Assembly (NCBI RefSeq): GCF_003574835.2
Contig: NZ_CP063196.1
Location: forward strand, 3,038,001-3,102,000
Length of the DNA: 64,000 bases
Reading direction: 5' to 3'
DNA from: Thermobifida halotolerans
GTDB taxonomy: Bacteria > Actinomycetota > Actinomycetes > Streptosporangiales > Streptosporangiaceae
Part shown: positions 16,336-26,332 of the stretch, in pieces
How positions within the stretch are numbered: position 1 is the stretch's first letter
How the letters are laid out: the number at the start of each line of letters is the position of its first letter
The notes under the pieces: model-generated
Databases searched by the model: none
Told to the model about the DNA's origin: nothing
The model's input: the letters and a program-made list of their open reading frames with translations, nothing else
Position numbers and translations under genes: made by a program

Positions 16336-16923
16336 ATGCGTCGCGAGGGGATCACCGACCGGAGGCGTCTCCGACTGGCGGGAACGCTGGCGATCGCGCT
16401 GGCCGTGACGAGCGGGTGCGGCCAGGATGCCACCCAGGAGGAGGGCGGCGCCAATCCGCGTCCCACCGGGGCGCTGGAACAGGAGGAGACCACGCAGGGC
16501 TCCCCCTCACCGCAGGCCACGGAGGGAGACGTCGACCTGCTGGGCGCCCGGGACGCGGCGCTCCGGGAGTACCCCGGAGGCACGGTCTACGACGTCGAAC
16601 TGGAGGAGTTCAACCAGCAGTGGAGCGTGGAACTCGTCCACGAGGAAGACGAGCTGGAGCTTGAGATCGACGCGCAGAGCGGTGAGATCGTCGAGGCCGA
16701 GGAGCAGATACTGGACGAGCCGGACGTGGACCTGTCCGGCCTGCCCGAGGACAGTCTCGTCACCGCGGTGGAGGCCGCCCTGGAGGAGAGCGGCGGCGAC
16801 CAGGCCACCGAAGCCGAGCTGACGGAGGAGGGCGGCCGACGGATCTGGGAGATCGAGATCGACGACGAGCAGACGTTCGGTGTCGACGCCGAGACCGGGG
16901 AGATCAGGACGACCGGCTCCTGA
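16336..16923 (+). CDS. PepSY-domain lipoprotein
   Basis: A 195-residue predicted lipoprotein with lipobox VTSGC after a short basic signal, then a low-complexity linker. Two PepSY-like repeats follow: VYDVELEEFNQQWSVEL...GEIVEAEE, then IWEIEIDDEQTFGVDAETGEI. PepSY domains often inhibit or regulate extracytoplasmic peptidases. The mature protein is very acidic. The ATG at 16336 with GAGGGGAG upstream is chosen; the frame is open to 16144 but that runs into the previous gene. Its leader shares the TGYTTCTTTGCC and GGACAGYGGGC blocks of the two repeat lipoproteins, suggesting common control. Confidence 0.85.
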   Translation: MRREGITDRRRLRLAGTLAIALAVTSGCGQDATQEEGGANPRPTGALEQEETTQGSPSPQATEGDVDLLGARDAALREYPGGTVYDVELEEFNQQWSVELVHEEDELELEIDAQSGEIVEAEEQILDEPDVDLSGLPEDSLVTAVEAALEESGGDQATEAELTEEGGRRIWEIEIDDEQTFGVDAETGEIRTTGS

Positions 16924-16931
16924 CCGGCTTT

Positions 16932-16983
16932 CCTCCGACGGGTGTTTGCGGCCCGGCGGCACGGGCCGCGCACCCGTCGGAGG
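16932..16983. terminator. Bidirectional terminator between PepSY gene and clpX
   Basis: A 13-bp outer stem (16932-16944 with 16971-16983) encloses an 8-bp inner stem (16948-16955 with 16962-16969). It lies between the stops of two convergent genes and can serve both. Confidence 0.8.
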
Positions 16984-16987
16984 GGGA

Positions 16988-18262
<1,275 letters not shown>

Positions 18263-18853
18263 CCAGCCACTCCTTAAAACGTCGGCCGTCCCGTCACACG
18301 CCTCCTCCCCACTACCGCGGGGGTCCGAACACACCCAAGGCGTCCGACGCGATCCGCGGAAGGCGGGGCGATCCCGGCTCACCGGACGACCACCGATTTC
18401 CAGGATATGCCTTCCCCGTGGAACCATTAACGGGACAGTCTGTGCGTCGTTCCTTCGAGCCTAAGCGACGGAGCGGACCGACTTCGCCGTCCACGCCGTC
18501 CGGTCGGCTCCGGTCTCCTCCTCGGTGATCCTGGGACGGGGGCCGACGCATGCGTCGCGGACACCCGTCCCGGCCTTTGGGACGAGCCCCCGCTTACGGC
18601 CCGTGCCGCACAACGGGCGTCCCCGGGGCGCCGGTACGCGGCATCCGGTCGCTCCTTCGGACATCGGGTCCCGTCGCACGGCTCCGGTCCACCCGGCGGC
18701 CACCGGTTGCCGCCCTGTCGGCACGGAGTCGCTGACGGAACGGTCTGTGTGTCGTCGTGTCGGGCCCGGGGGAAGAAGCGGGCCGGCCTCACCGCTCACG
18801 GTGTGCGGTCGGGTCCGACCGGCCCCGCCTTCTCGCCGCCTCCACCCGGGGTC
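18263..18853. repeat. clpX-clpP2 spacer with two degenerate repeats
   Basis: 591 bp without a convincing gene. Two halves resemble each other. 18376-18401 matches 18686-18711 (7 mismatches in 26), and 18417-18450 matches 18722-18755 (10 mismatches in 34, all transitions). The following GC-rich stretches also align loosely. It looks like an old duplication of intergenic DNA. The clpX promoter must lie here. Confidence 0.45.
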
Positions 18854-19522
18854 CTACTTGGCCGACGCCTTGCGGTAGGGGAGCACGTCGTCGACGATGC
18901 CGTACTCCTTGGCCTCCTCCGCGGTGAGGATCTTGTCCCGCTCGATGTCACGGGAGATCTCCTCGACGGTGCGGTCGGTGTGCCGCGCGAGGGTGGTCTC
19001 CAACTGGTTGCGGATGCGCATGATCTCGTTGGCCATGATCTCGACGTCACTGGCCTGCCCGTGCGTTCCCTCGGTGGCGGGCTGGTGGATCAGGATCCGC
19101 GCGTTGGGCAGCGCCGTGCGCTTGCCCTTGGTGCCGCCCGCGAGCAGGACGGCCGCGGCCGAGGCGGCCTGGCCCACGCAGACGGTCTGGATGTCGGGCC
19201 GCACGAACTGCATCGTGTCGTAGATCGCCATCAGCGAGGTGAAGGAACCGCCGGGCGAGTTGATGTACAGCGTGATGTCGCGGTCGCTGTCGATGTGCTC
19301 CAGCGTCATCATCTGGGCGATGATGTCGTTGGCCGACGTGTCGTCGATCTGCACCCCCACGAAGATGATCCGCTCCTCGAAGAGCTTGTTGTAGGGGTTC
19401 ATCTCCTTGACGCCGTACGTCGTGCGCTCGACGTAGGAGGGGAGGACGTAGCGGCTCTGCGGAGCCGCCGGCGCCATCCCACCGCCGTGGCGGTAGTAGG
19501 GGCTGAGGTTGTACTCGCTCAT
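18854..19522 (-). CDS. clpP2: ATP-dependent Clp protease proteolytic subunit ClpP2
   Basis: A 222-residue serine protease subunit. Catalytic Ser lies in [15 protein letters not shown], His in ILIHQPA and Asp in the C-terminal part. Substrate-channel and handle helices are conserved. The N-terminal extension [15 protein letters not shown] is typical of actinobacterial ClpP2. The ATG at 19522 is chosen over upstream frame because AAGGCCAGGAA precedes it. It pairs with ClpP1 (53 bp upstream) to form the mixed tetradecamer used with ClpX and ClpC. Confidence 0.96.
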   Translation of the reverse strand: MSEYNLSPYYRHGGGMAPAAPQSRYVLPSYVERTTYGVKEMNPYNKLFEERIIFVGVQIDDTSANDIIAQMMTLEHIDSDRDITLYINSPGGSFTSLMAIYDTMQFVRPDIQTVCVGQAASAAAVLLAGGTKGKRTALPNARILIHQPATEGTHGQASDVEIMANEIMRIRNQLETTLARHTDRTVEEISRDIERDKILTAEEAKEYGIVDDVLPYRKASAK

Positions 19523-19575
19523 TTCCTGGCCTTCCACACTGCGCCGGTCCACAGGACTGTTGGTTCGGGGGTCGT

Positions 19576-20178
19576 TCAGGACCGACCGCCCGTGACGTCG
19601 GGGGTGTTCGACAGCACCTCGTCGATGAAGCCGTACTCGAGAGCCTCCTCGGCGGTGAACCACCGGTCCCGGTCGGCGTCCTTCTCGATCTGCTCGACCG
19701 TCTGTCCCGTGTGCAGCGAGATGCGCTCCAGGAACATCTTCTTCACGTAGAGCAGCTGGTCGGCCAGGATACGGATGTCGGAGGCGGTTCCCCCGATGCC
19801 ACCCGACGGCTGGTGCATCATGATTCGGGTGTGCGGCAGCGCGTAGCGCTTGCCCGGCGCACCGGCGCACAGCAGCATCTGGCCCATGGAGGCGGCCAGA
19901 CCCATGCCGACGGTGCGGACGTCGTTGGGGATGTACTGCATGACGTCGTAGATCGCCATTCCGGCGGTCACCGAACCGCCGGGCGAGTTGATGTACAGCG
20001 TGATGTCCCGGTGCCGGTCCTCGGCGGACAGCAGCAGCAGCTCCCCGACGATGCGGTTGGCGATGTCGTCGTCGACCTGCTGGCCGAGGACGACGATGCG
20101 CTGCCTGAGCAGGCGCTGCGACGTCTGGTCGAACATCGGCTGCATAGGTGCTTCGGCAGTACGGGCTTCGGTTTGCAT
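19576..20178 (-). CDS. clpP1: ATP-dependent Clp protease proteolytic subunit ClpP1
   Basis: A 200-residue ClpP. Ser in [20 protein letters not shown], His in [13 protein letters not shown] and a C-terminal [18 protein letters not shown] with the conserved Asp. The frame remains open to 20487. ATG 20178 ([11 protein letters not shown]) and ATG 20145 (MQPMFDQ) are both possible starts, and neither has a strong Shine-Dalgarno. It is first of the clpP1-clpP2 pair downstream of tig. Confidence 0.95.
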   Translation of the reverse strand: MQTEARTAEAPMQPMFDQTSQRLLRQRIVVLGQQVDDDIANRIVGELLLLSAEDRHRDITLYINSPGGSVTAGMAIYDVMQYIPNDVRTVGMGLAASMGQMLLCAGAPGKRYALPHTRIMMHQPSGGIGGTASDIRILADQLLYVKKMFLERISLHTGQTVEQIEKDADRDRWFTAEEALEYGFIDEVLSNTPDVTGGRS

Positions 20179-20353
20179 GGACTCATTATGGGTCGGCGGC
20201 ACTCTCGTCACCTGCTCCGGAAATCGAAACGGTTGCGACGCTTGCGACACTAACGCTGTTGCCCGACCGGCTCGCACCAGTTCACGGCCCTGTTCGCTTT
20301 CAGCGCAGGTACCCCCGCCGGTGACCAGGGAGTTTCGCGCCTGGCGAAACGCC

Positions 20354-20389
20354 GGTGGGCCCCGCACCCGTCGAGGTGCGAGGCCCACC
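20354..20389 (-). terminator. Terminator after tig
   Basis: A 15-bp stem with one mismatch (20354-20368 with 20375-20389, 6-nt loop), 20 bp past the trigger factor stop. No T-run. Confidence 0.75.
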
Positions 20390-20407
20390 CGTGGTCGGCT
20401 CCGGCGG

Positions 20408-21832
20408 TCAGGCCCTGGTCTCGCCGTCCCCGTCCGCGGAGTCGGTGTCGGCGGAGTCGGCGGCGGTCTCCTCCGCGTCCTCCTCACCTGAGGAGACCGT
20501 GACGGTCTCGGTCTGGGCGGCGGGGACCGCCGGCGGCTCGATGGTGTTGCCGGACTCGTCGGTGATCCTGGCCCTGGAGACCACCAGGTCCAGCGCCTTG
20601 GCGCGCACGACCTCGACGTAGACCAGCTGCAGCTGGTTGGCCTGCATCAGGCTCTGGAAGAACTGGTCGGGCGAGATCCCCATGAGCTGGGCCTGCTCGA
20701 CGATGTACTGGGTCAGCTCCTCGTTGCCCGCGGCCAGCTCCTCCTGGGAGGCGAGCTGGTCGAGGATGAAACCGACCTTGACGGCCTTGGCGGCGTTCTC
20801 GGAGAGCTCGGTCTCGAACTCCTCCTCGGTCTGCTCCTGGGCCTCCAGGTAGGACTCCTTGGTCAGCCCGCTCTGGGCGAGCTGCCGCTCCAGGCTCTCG
20901 CGGCGGCGGTCGGCCTCCTGGGCGACCACGCTCTCCGGCAGCGGGACGTCCACGGACTCCACGAGCTTGTCGAGGACGCGGTCGCGGGCCTGGGAGAGCT
21001 GCTGGCGGCGGCGCGTCTCGCCGAGCCGCTCGGCCTCGCTGGCGCGCAGCTCCGCGATGGTGTCGAACTCGCTGGCCATCTGGGCGAACTCGTCGTCCAG
21101 CTCGGGCAGCTCCTTGACCTTGACGCTGTGCACGGTGACCGTGACGTCGGCGTCGCGGCCCTCGTACTCGCCGCCCACCAGCTTGGTGGCGAAGGTGGCG
21201 GACTCGCCCGCGCTCAGACCGGTGATCGCGTCGTCGAGGCCCTCCAGCATGGTGTTGGTGCCGACCTCGTAGGAGATCCCGTTGGCCTGGACGTCGTCGA
21301 GCTTCTCGCCGTCGATCGCGGCGGACAGGTCGATGGAGACGTGGTCGCCCTCCTGGGCGGGCCGGTCGACACCGGTGAGGGTGGCGAAGCGCTGCCGCAG
21401 GGTGTCGAGCCGCTCGTCGACCTGCTCGTCGGTGACCTCGGCGTCGTCGACGGTGACCTCGATGCCCTCGTAGTCGGTGACCTCGAACTTGGGGCGGACG
21501 TCGACCTCGGCGGTGAAGGCCAGTTCCTGGCCGTCCTCCAGCTTGGTGATCTCGACCTCGGGCTGGCCGAGGGCGAAGACCTCCTCCTTCTGGACGGCCT
21601 CGTTGTAGAGCTCGGGAACCGCGTGGTTGACGGCCTCGGTGATCACCGCTCCCCGGCCGACGTAGCGGTCGATGAGCCGCGCCGGAGCCTTTCCGGGCCG
21701 GAAACCCTTGATCCGGACCTGCTTGGCGAGCGACTTGTAGGTCACGTCGAAGGCGTGGTCCAGTTCCTCGAACGGAACCTCGATGGTCAGCTTGACCCGG
21801 GTCGGGCTCAGCTCCTCGACATCGGTCTTCAC
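20408..21832 (-). CDS. tig: Trigger factor (ribosome-associated chaperone)
   Basis: A 474-residue trigger factor. The N-terminal ribosome-binding signature GFRPGKAP is near residues 43-50. An FKBP-type peptidyl-prolyl isomerase domain follows at about 155-240 (GDHVSIDLSAAIDG...LVGGEYEG). The C-terminal helical chaperone domain runs to about 430, then an acidic, disordered tail of Glu/Asp/Ala. It folds nascent chains at the ribosome exit. The start is GTG at 21832 with TAGGAG 10 nt upstream. The position before clpP1P2X is the usual one. Confidence 0.96.
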   Translation of the reverse strand: MKTDVEELSPTRVKLTIEVPFEELDHAFDVTYKSLAKQVRIKGFRPGKAPARLIDRYVGRGAVITEAVNHAVPELYNEAVQKEEVFALGQPEVEITKLEDGQELAFTAEVDVRPKFEVTDYEGIEVTVDDAEVTDEQVDERLDTLRQRFATLTGVDRPAQEGDHVSIDLSAAIDGEKLDDVQANGISYEVGTNTMLEGLDDAITGLSAGESATFATKLVGGEYEGRDADVTVTVHSVKVKELPELDDEFAQMASEFDTIAELRASEAERLGETRRRQQLSQARDRVLDKLVESVDVPLPESVVAQEADRRRESLERQLAQSGLTKESYLEAQEQTEEEFETELSENAAKAVKVGFILDQLASQEELAAGNEELTQYIVEQAQLMGISPDQFFQSLMQANQLQLVYVEVVRAKALDLVVSRARITDESGNTIEPPAVPAAQTETVTVSSGEEDAEETAADSADTDSADGDGETRA

Positions 21833-22054
21833 GGGGCGGTACTCCTAGGTTTCCGGCGATTGCGCCCGGCATGCGGAACGGTGCCCGACCGCGACACGGC
21901 GGTGGCCGACGGGCGCCGACCGGCGGGGCGTCACGAGAGACTGCTGTGGTCTCCAGCGTGGTTCTGCGGTCTGCGATCACGCTCAGTCTAGGGCAGACAC
22001 GAAGGGGACGACGGTCCCGTCGGGCCGGAGCTCCACGCGGACCGTCGAGTCTCG

Positions 22055-22129
22055 TCGGGGAGGCGGGATTCGAACCCGCGGCCTCATGCTCCCAAAGCAT
22101 GCGCGCTAACCAAGCTGCGCCACTCCCCG
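22055..22129 (-). tRNA. tRNA-Pro (TGG anticodon)
   Basis: A full cloverleaf on the minus strand. Acceptor CGGGGAG pairs with CTCCCCG, D arm GCGC-AGCTTGGTTA-GCGC, anticodon stem CATGC/GCATG with loop TTTGGGA (anticodon TGG), and TΨC loop TTCGAAT. The discriminator is A; CCA is not encoded. Confidence 0.95.
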
Positions 22130-22237
22130 TGAACCACGCGGGTCCGTCGAAAAGTGCGCGACCCGCACCGCGGAGGCGGTAATGTTGTCTCCGTCGGCTC
22201 CACGAGTCTAGAGGAAACTCGGCGGTTGCCGCGCCAT

Positions 22238-22311
22238 GCGGGTGTAGTTCAATGGTAGAACTCCAGCCTTCCAAGCTGGTCGTGCGGGTTCGATTCCCGT
22301 CACCCGCTCCA
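22238..22311 (+). tRNA. tRNA-Gly (TCC anticodon), CCA encoded
   Basis: Acceptor GCGGGTG (22238-22244) pairs with CACCCGC (22301-22307). Anticodon stem CCAGC/GCTGG has loop CTTCCAA, giving anticodon TCC. The T loop is TTCGATT. Discriminator T is followed by an encoded CCA at 22309-22311. It is divergent from the tRNA-Pro. Confidence 0.95.
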
Positions 22312-22793
22312 AGCCCGAAGGGCCAGGTCAGCAGTGGTTTCCCACGCGGCCTGGCCCTTTGTTCTCTCTCGACCGGTCCCCCGGGGAGACCGCGGCGCCG
22401 ACCGCGCCCCCGCCCCGGCAGCGGACCGCGCGGCACCCTGACCCGACCGGTTCGCCCCGGTTTCGTTCCGTCACGGATCCCCCGTCGGTCCCTCCGCACA
22501 CCGGCGCACCACAGATGTGTTCTGCATCACTTTTCTGTGTCGACCGGCGCCGGCCTCGGGGGAGGCGCCGCGCTCCCGCCCCGCTCCGGCACCTCCCCAC
22601 CCTTTCCAGCGCTTTCCCGTCCCGCCCCGCCCACCGGCACGGCACACCGGCGGCCAGGCTGACGGCACGGCACGGGGGCAGAGGTATCGTCAGTGGTCAG
22701 GACCGTATGTCAGCGCCCGTCACGGAACCTCCGGGATTCTCGGGCGCCCCTCAACGTGCACGGTGGTGTGCCAGGGCTTTCGATGGGTGGGAA
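22312..22793. other. Region between tRNA-Gly and nucleotidyltransferase gene
   Basis: 482 bp. The first 50 bp hold the tRNA terminator. The rest is GC-rich with open frames on both strands but no ribosome-binding site, known product or RNA structure that I recognise. Confidence 0.45.
22318..22363 (+). terminator. Terminator after tRNA-Gly
   Basis: A 10-bp stem (22318-22327 with 22350-22359) is followed by TTGTTCTCTC. It lies directly after the tRNA. Confidence 0.75.
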
Positions 22794-23297
22794 ATGACGG
22801 GAACCGATCCGACGCGGGAGGCCGCGCCCTCACTGACGCTGGACTGGGTCTCCCAGCCGGCCGGCACGGAGCGTCCCGCGGTCGTCACCGGGGCTTTCGA
22901 CATCCTGCACGTGGGACATGTCCGCTACCTCAAAAGCGTGCGGGCCCGGGGCTTCCCGCTGGTGGTCGGGGTGGAGTCCGACGAGCGGGTGCGCGCCTGG
23001 AAGGGGCCGGGGCGGCCGGTCAACCCCGCCGAGGAACGCGCCGAGGTCCTCTCCGCGCTGGCCTGCGTGGACGGGGTGTTCATCGTCTCGGGGCCGCCGG
23101 AGGCCGCCAGCTGGCGGCACTACACCGACCTGCTCGCTCCGCTGCGTCCCGCGGCGCTGGCCTACACCGAGGGCGACCGCTACGCCGAGGCCAAACGGCG
23201 TGGCGCGGAGGAGTTGGGCGCGGTCGCCTGGGAACTGCCGTTGACCCTGGGGCGCTCCACCACCGCGACTCTGGGCCAACTGGCCCGCTCCCTGTGA
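22794..23297 (+). CDS. HxGH nucleotidyltransferase (RfaE/TagD-like)
   Basis: A 167-residue cytidylyltransferase-like protein. The nucleotide-binding signature [14 protein letters not shown] (HVGH) lies near residue 35. A basic [18 protein letters not shown] segment follows, matching RfaE/TagD adenylyl- or cytidylyltransferases. The substrate is unknown; sugar-phosphate or glycerol-phosphate activation is possible. The ATG at 22794 has GGTGGG close upstream. The frame extends further back, including an ATG near 22706, so a longer form cannot be excluded. It is followed by an ABC exporter on the same strand. Confidence 0.78.
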   Translation: MTGTDPTREAAPSLTLDWVSQPAGTERPAVVTGAFDILHVGHVRYLKSVRARGFPLVVGVESDERVRAWKGPGRPVNPAEERAEVLSALACVDGVFIVSGPPEAASWRHYTDLLAPLRPAALAYTEGDRYAEAKRRGAEELGAVAWELPLTLGRSTTATLGQLARSL

Positions 23298-23466
23298 TCC
23301 CCGCACGTCAGGGACTGGCGGGCTCCCGAGCTCTCCGCCGCCTCGGGGCCGCGTCGACGCGTTCTCCGGGGGGAGGAGGCGGAATGGCGACCGGCGCGGC
23401 GGACGTTGACTCCGGGCAGCGCGGTCGGTCTCTCCCGCCGTACGCCGCATGAAGGGGGGCACAGCG

Positions 23467-25350
23467 ATGATGATGGGCGGCCCGCCCACAGTCCGGACAC
23501 TGGTCAACGACGGTTCGGCCAAGAACGCGTCCATCCGCCCGGACACCCTGCGGCGGGTTCTGGGATACGCCAGCCCGCACTGGCGCCGCATCCTGGCGTT
23601 CGTCCTGGTGACGTCGGCCGGCGCGGGCATCGTCGTGGCCAATCCGCTGCTGCTCAAGGCGATCATCGACCACGGGATCGGCGGCGGCGACCCCTCGCTG
23701 GTGACCTGGCTGGCGCTGGCCGTGGCGGCCCTGGCGCTGGTGGAGACCGCGCTCAACCTGACCGGACGGTGGCTGTCGGCGAGCATCGGCGAGGGCGTCA
23801 TCTACCTGCTGCGCACCCGGGCGTTCACGCACGTGCAGCGCATGCCGCTGGCCTTCTTCACCCGAACCCAGACCGGATCGCTGATCAGCAGGCTCAACAC
23901 CGACGTCGTGGGGGCGCAGAAGGCCATCACCTCGGTGCTGCAGTCGCTGGTCTCCAACGTGGTGAGCGTCGTGGCGGTGCTCACCGCGATGTTCGCGCTG
24001 TCGTGGCAGATCACCCTGGCCGCTCTGGTGGCGATCCCGCTGTTCCTGGTTCCCGCCAAGTACCTGGGCCGCCGCCTGGCCGGGGTGCACCGCGAGAGCA
24101 TGGACCTGAACGCGGACATGAGCTCGCTCATGACCGAGCGCTTCAACGTCGGCGGCGCGATGCTGGTCAAGCTGTACGGCCGCCCCGAGGAGGAGAGCGC
24201 GGAGTTCGCCGACCGGGCCAGTCGGGTGCGCGACATCGGGGTCACCCAGAGCATCTACGGCGGCCTGCTGTTCTCCATGCTCGGTCTGATCACCGCCCTG
24301 GCCACCGCGATGGTCTACGGCGTGGGCGGCAACCTGGTGCTGGGCGGCACGCTCGAACTGGGCACCCTGGTGGCGCTGGCGACCCTGCTGACCCGGCTGT
24401 ACGGTCCGGTCACCGCGCTGTCCAACGTCCAGGTGGACGTCATGACGGCCCTGGTCAGCTTCGATCGGGTCTTCGAGATCCTGGACCTGAAGCCGTCGGT
24501 CGCCGAACCGGACGCCCCCGTTGACCTGCCGGGGGGCGGACTCTCGGTGGAGTTCGACCGGGTCTCCTTCCGCTATCCGGGCGCCGAGTCCTCACTGGAA
24601 TCCCTGGAACTGGTGCCCCAACCGGAGCTCTCCGAGGACACCCAGGTGCTCAGCGACGTCTCGTTCACCGCGCGCCCCGGGCAACTGGTGGCCCTGGTCG
24701 GCCCGTCCGGAGCGGGCAAGACGACGCTGACCCACCTGGTGTCGCGGCTGTACGACCCCACCGCGGGGACGGTCCGCATCGGCGGCGTGGACCTGCGCCG
24801 GGCGCGCGGCCGGTCGCTGCGGGACGCGGTCGGGGTGGTCACCCAGGACACCCAGCTGTTCCACGACACCATCGGGGCGAACCTGCGCTACGCCCGTCCG
24901 GACGCCACGGACGACGAGCTCGTCGAGGCGATGCGCGCCGCCCAACTGGGGGCGCTGCTGGAGGCGCTGCCCAACGGGCTGGACACGATGGTCGGGGACC
25001 GCGGCTACCGCCTGTCGGGCGGGGAGAAGCAGCGTCTGGCCATCGCCCGCCTGCTGTTGAAGGCTCCGGCGGTGGTGGTACTGGACGAGGCCACCGCGCA
25101 CCTGGACTCCGAGTCCGAGGCGGCGGTGCAGGAGGCGCTGGCCAAGGCGCTGCGGGGACGGACGTCGCTGGTCATCGCCCACCGGTTGGCCACCGTGCGC
25201 GAGGCCGACCTGATTCTGGTGCTGGAGGACGGCCGCGTCCTGGAGCGCGGCACCCACGAGGAACTGCTGGCGCGCGGCGGCCTGTACACCGCCCTGTACC
25301 GGACCCAGTTCGCCTCGCAGGACCGGTCACGGCGCAGCGCGGCGAACTGA
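23467..25350 (+). CDS. ABC transporter, fused permease and ATP-binding protein
   Basis: A 627-residue type IV exporter half-transporter. A six-helix transmembrane domain occupies about residues 40-330. The nucleotide-binding domain follows with Walker A GPSGAGKTT, Q-loop, signature LSGGEKQ, Walker B VVVLDEATAHLD and the H-loop IAHRLATV. It should function as a dimer exporting a lipid, drug or peptide; the substrate cannot be inferred. Of three clustered ATGs (23467, 23470, 23473) the first is preferred with AAGGGGGG 8 nt upstream; ATG 23449 is also in frame. A ~30-residue insertion before Walker A (EFDRVSFRYPGAESSLESLEL) is slightly unusual. Confidence 0.92.
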   Translation: MMMGGPPTVRTLVNDGSAKNASIRPDTLRRVLGYASPHWRRILAFVLVTSAGAGIVVANPLLLKAIIDHGIGGGDPSLVTWLALAVAALALVETALNLTGRWLSASIGEGVIYLLRTRAFTHVQRMPLAFFTRTQTGSLISRLNTDVVGAQKAITSVLQSLVSNVVSVVAVLTAMFALSWQITLAALVAIPLFLVPAKYLGRRLAGVHRESMDLNADMSSLMTERFNVGGAMLVKLYGRPEEESAEFADRASRVRDIGVTQSIYGGLLFSMLGLITALATAMVYGVGGNLVLGGTLELGTLVALATLLTRLYGPVTALSNVQVDVMTALVSFDRVFEILDLKPSVAEPDAPVDLPGGGLSVEFDRVSFRYPGAESSLESLELVPQPELSEDTQVLSDVSFTARPGQLVALVGPSGAGKTTLTHLVSRLYDPTAGTVRIGGVDLRRARGRSLRDAVGVVTQDTQLFHDTIGANLRYARPDATDDELVEAMRAAQLGALLEALPNGLDTMVGDRGYRLSGGEKQRLAIARLLLKAPAVVVLDEATAHLDSESEAAVQEALAKALRGRTSLVIAHRLATVREADLILVLEDGRVLERGTHEELLARGGLYTALYRTQFASQDRSRRSAAN

Positions 25351-25382
25351 CCCCGGGGCGGGCTCCCGGTGCGGCACCGGCT

Positions 25383-25411
25383 CCACGGGGCTTGGAACCC
25401 CAGCCCCGTGG
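25383..25411. terminator. Hairpin between ABC exporter and ferredoxin-like gene
   Basis: A 9-bp perfect stem (25383-25391 with 25403-25411), 33 bp past the ABC stop. It lies between convergent genes and could serve both. Confidence 0.6.
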
Positions 25412-25458
25412 GGGGTGGGTCGGCAGCGGGGCGGGGTGCCCCGGGCGCCGTCCCGGCC

Positions 25459-25983
25459 TCAGGCAGCCGTCTTCCCGGCCCTCTTGCCCTTCTTGCCCTT
25501 CTTGCGCTTCTTGCCCTTCTCCGGCTTCTCGGTCGCGCGCGACCGCGTCTCCTCCGCCTTCCGCTTCCCGTTCTTCTTCGACTTCTTCGCCTTCCGCTTC
25601 CCGTCTTTCTTCGGCTTCTTCGCGTCCTTGCCGGTCAGATGGGGGCGAAGCGCCGGAGGCAGGGCAGCCAGGCCCGGTCCTCCGGCAAAGATCCAGTCGT
25701 CCAGCTCCCCGATCAACCGGTCCTCGGTGAAGTCACCGAGCCAGACCGGCCGCCCTCCGGCGGCCCTGCCCCGGGCGGACGGCTGGACGACCACCACGTT
25801 GGCCCTGAAACAGATCCCGAGGCACGTGCTGACCCGGACCGGAACGGCGCGGTCCTCGTGGTCGCGCAGCGCGCCGAGCCGCGCCAACTGCCCCTTGTGG
25901 TCGACCCCCGGCCGTTTCTTCCTCGTCCCGCAACAGCAGCCCCGACAGACCACGAGCCGACACGGCTGCTCCCCAGATGCCAT
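25459..25983 (-). CDS. (2Fe-2S) ferredoxin-like protein with lysine-rich tail
   Basis: A 174-residue protein. Residues ~8-110 match the thioredoxin-fold (2Fe-2S) ferredoxin family: CRGCCCGTRKK near 13, then VSTCLGICFRANVVVVQP near 52, supplying the Cys ligands. The last ~57 residues are an extreme basic tail (23 Lys and 6 Arg by my count) made of KKxGKRKA- and KKG-like units. The core may be a small redox carrier; the tail would bind nucleic acid or acidic partners. Its redox partner is not evident from the neighbours. ATG at 25983; start support is moderate. Confidence 0.78.
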   Translation of the reverse strand: MASGEQPCRLVVCRGCCCGTRKKRPGVDHKGQLARLGALRDHEDRAVPVRVSTCLGICFRANVVVVQPSARGRAAGGRPVWLGDFTEDRLIGELDDWIFAGGPGLAALPPALRPHLTGKDAKKPKKDGKRKAKKSKKNGKRKAEETRSRATEKPEKGKKRKKGKKGKRAGKTAA

Positions 25984-26037
25984 GGCATCACAGTAATTTC
26001 CCCGGTCAAACCGGCCGCCGCCGGACGACGCTCCGCG

Positions 26038-26238
26038 TCAGCGTTCCGGGTCCCGGCCGCTGCTCCGGTCCCTGACGTAGTCGCTGGCGCGCTCGCTCGC
26101 CTTGTCGATGTGCTCGTCGTACTTGCCGCCGGTCCGCCGCTTGGCGTACTCGGCTCCCCTGTCGAGCCCCCGGTCCACCTTGTCGCTGTGCTTTCCGGCG
26201 AGTTTCCTGGCCCTGTTGAAGGCGTCCTTCAGTCCCAT
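26038..26238 (-). CDS. MT0933/Rv0909-type antitoxin-like protein
   Basis: A 66-residue charged helical protein matching the MT0933_antitox family (MGLKDAFNRARKLAGKHSDKVDRGLD, then GGKYDEHIDKA). In mycobacteria the family is annotated as an antitoxin, but no adjacent toxin gene is visible, so this may be an orphan with another role. ATG 26238 is preferred over ATG 26244 because the GGGGGG ribosome-binding site is too close to the latter. Confidence 0.75.
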   Translation of the reverse strand: MGLKDAFNRARKLAGKHSDKVDRGLDRGAEYAKRRTGGKYDEHIDKASERASDYVRDRSSGRDPER

Positions 26239-26332
26239 GCTCATCCCCCCGTGGGAAGAGGCGAAGTCCCCACTTCGCGTCCGACCGCTCCCCCTACCCC
26301 GCCGATCAGGGGTTATGTCCGTTTCAGGAATC

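Noticed and set aside
26038-26238. A toxin partner for the MT0933-like antitoxin
   Set aside because: Neighbouring genes are a ferredoxin-like protein and mgtE; no toxin-like ORF lies within 1 kb.
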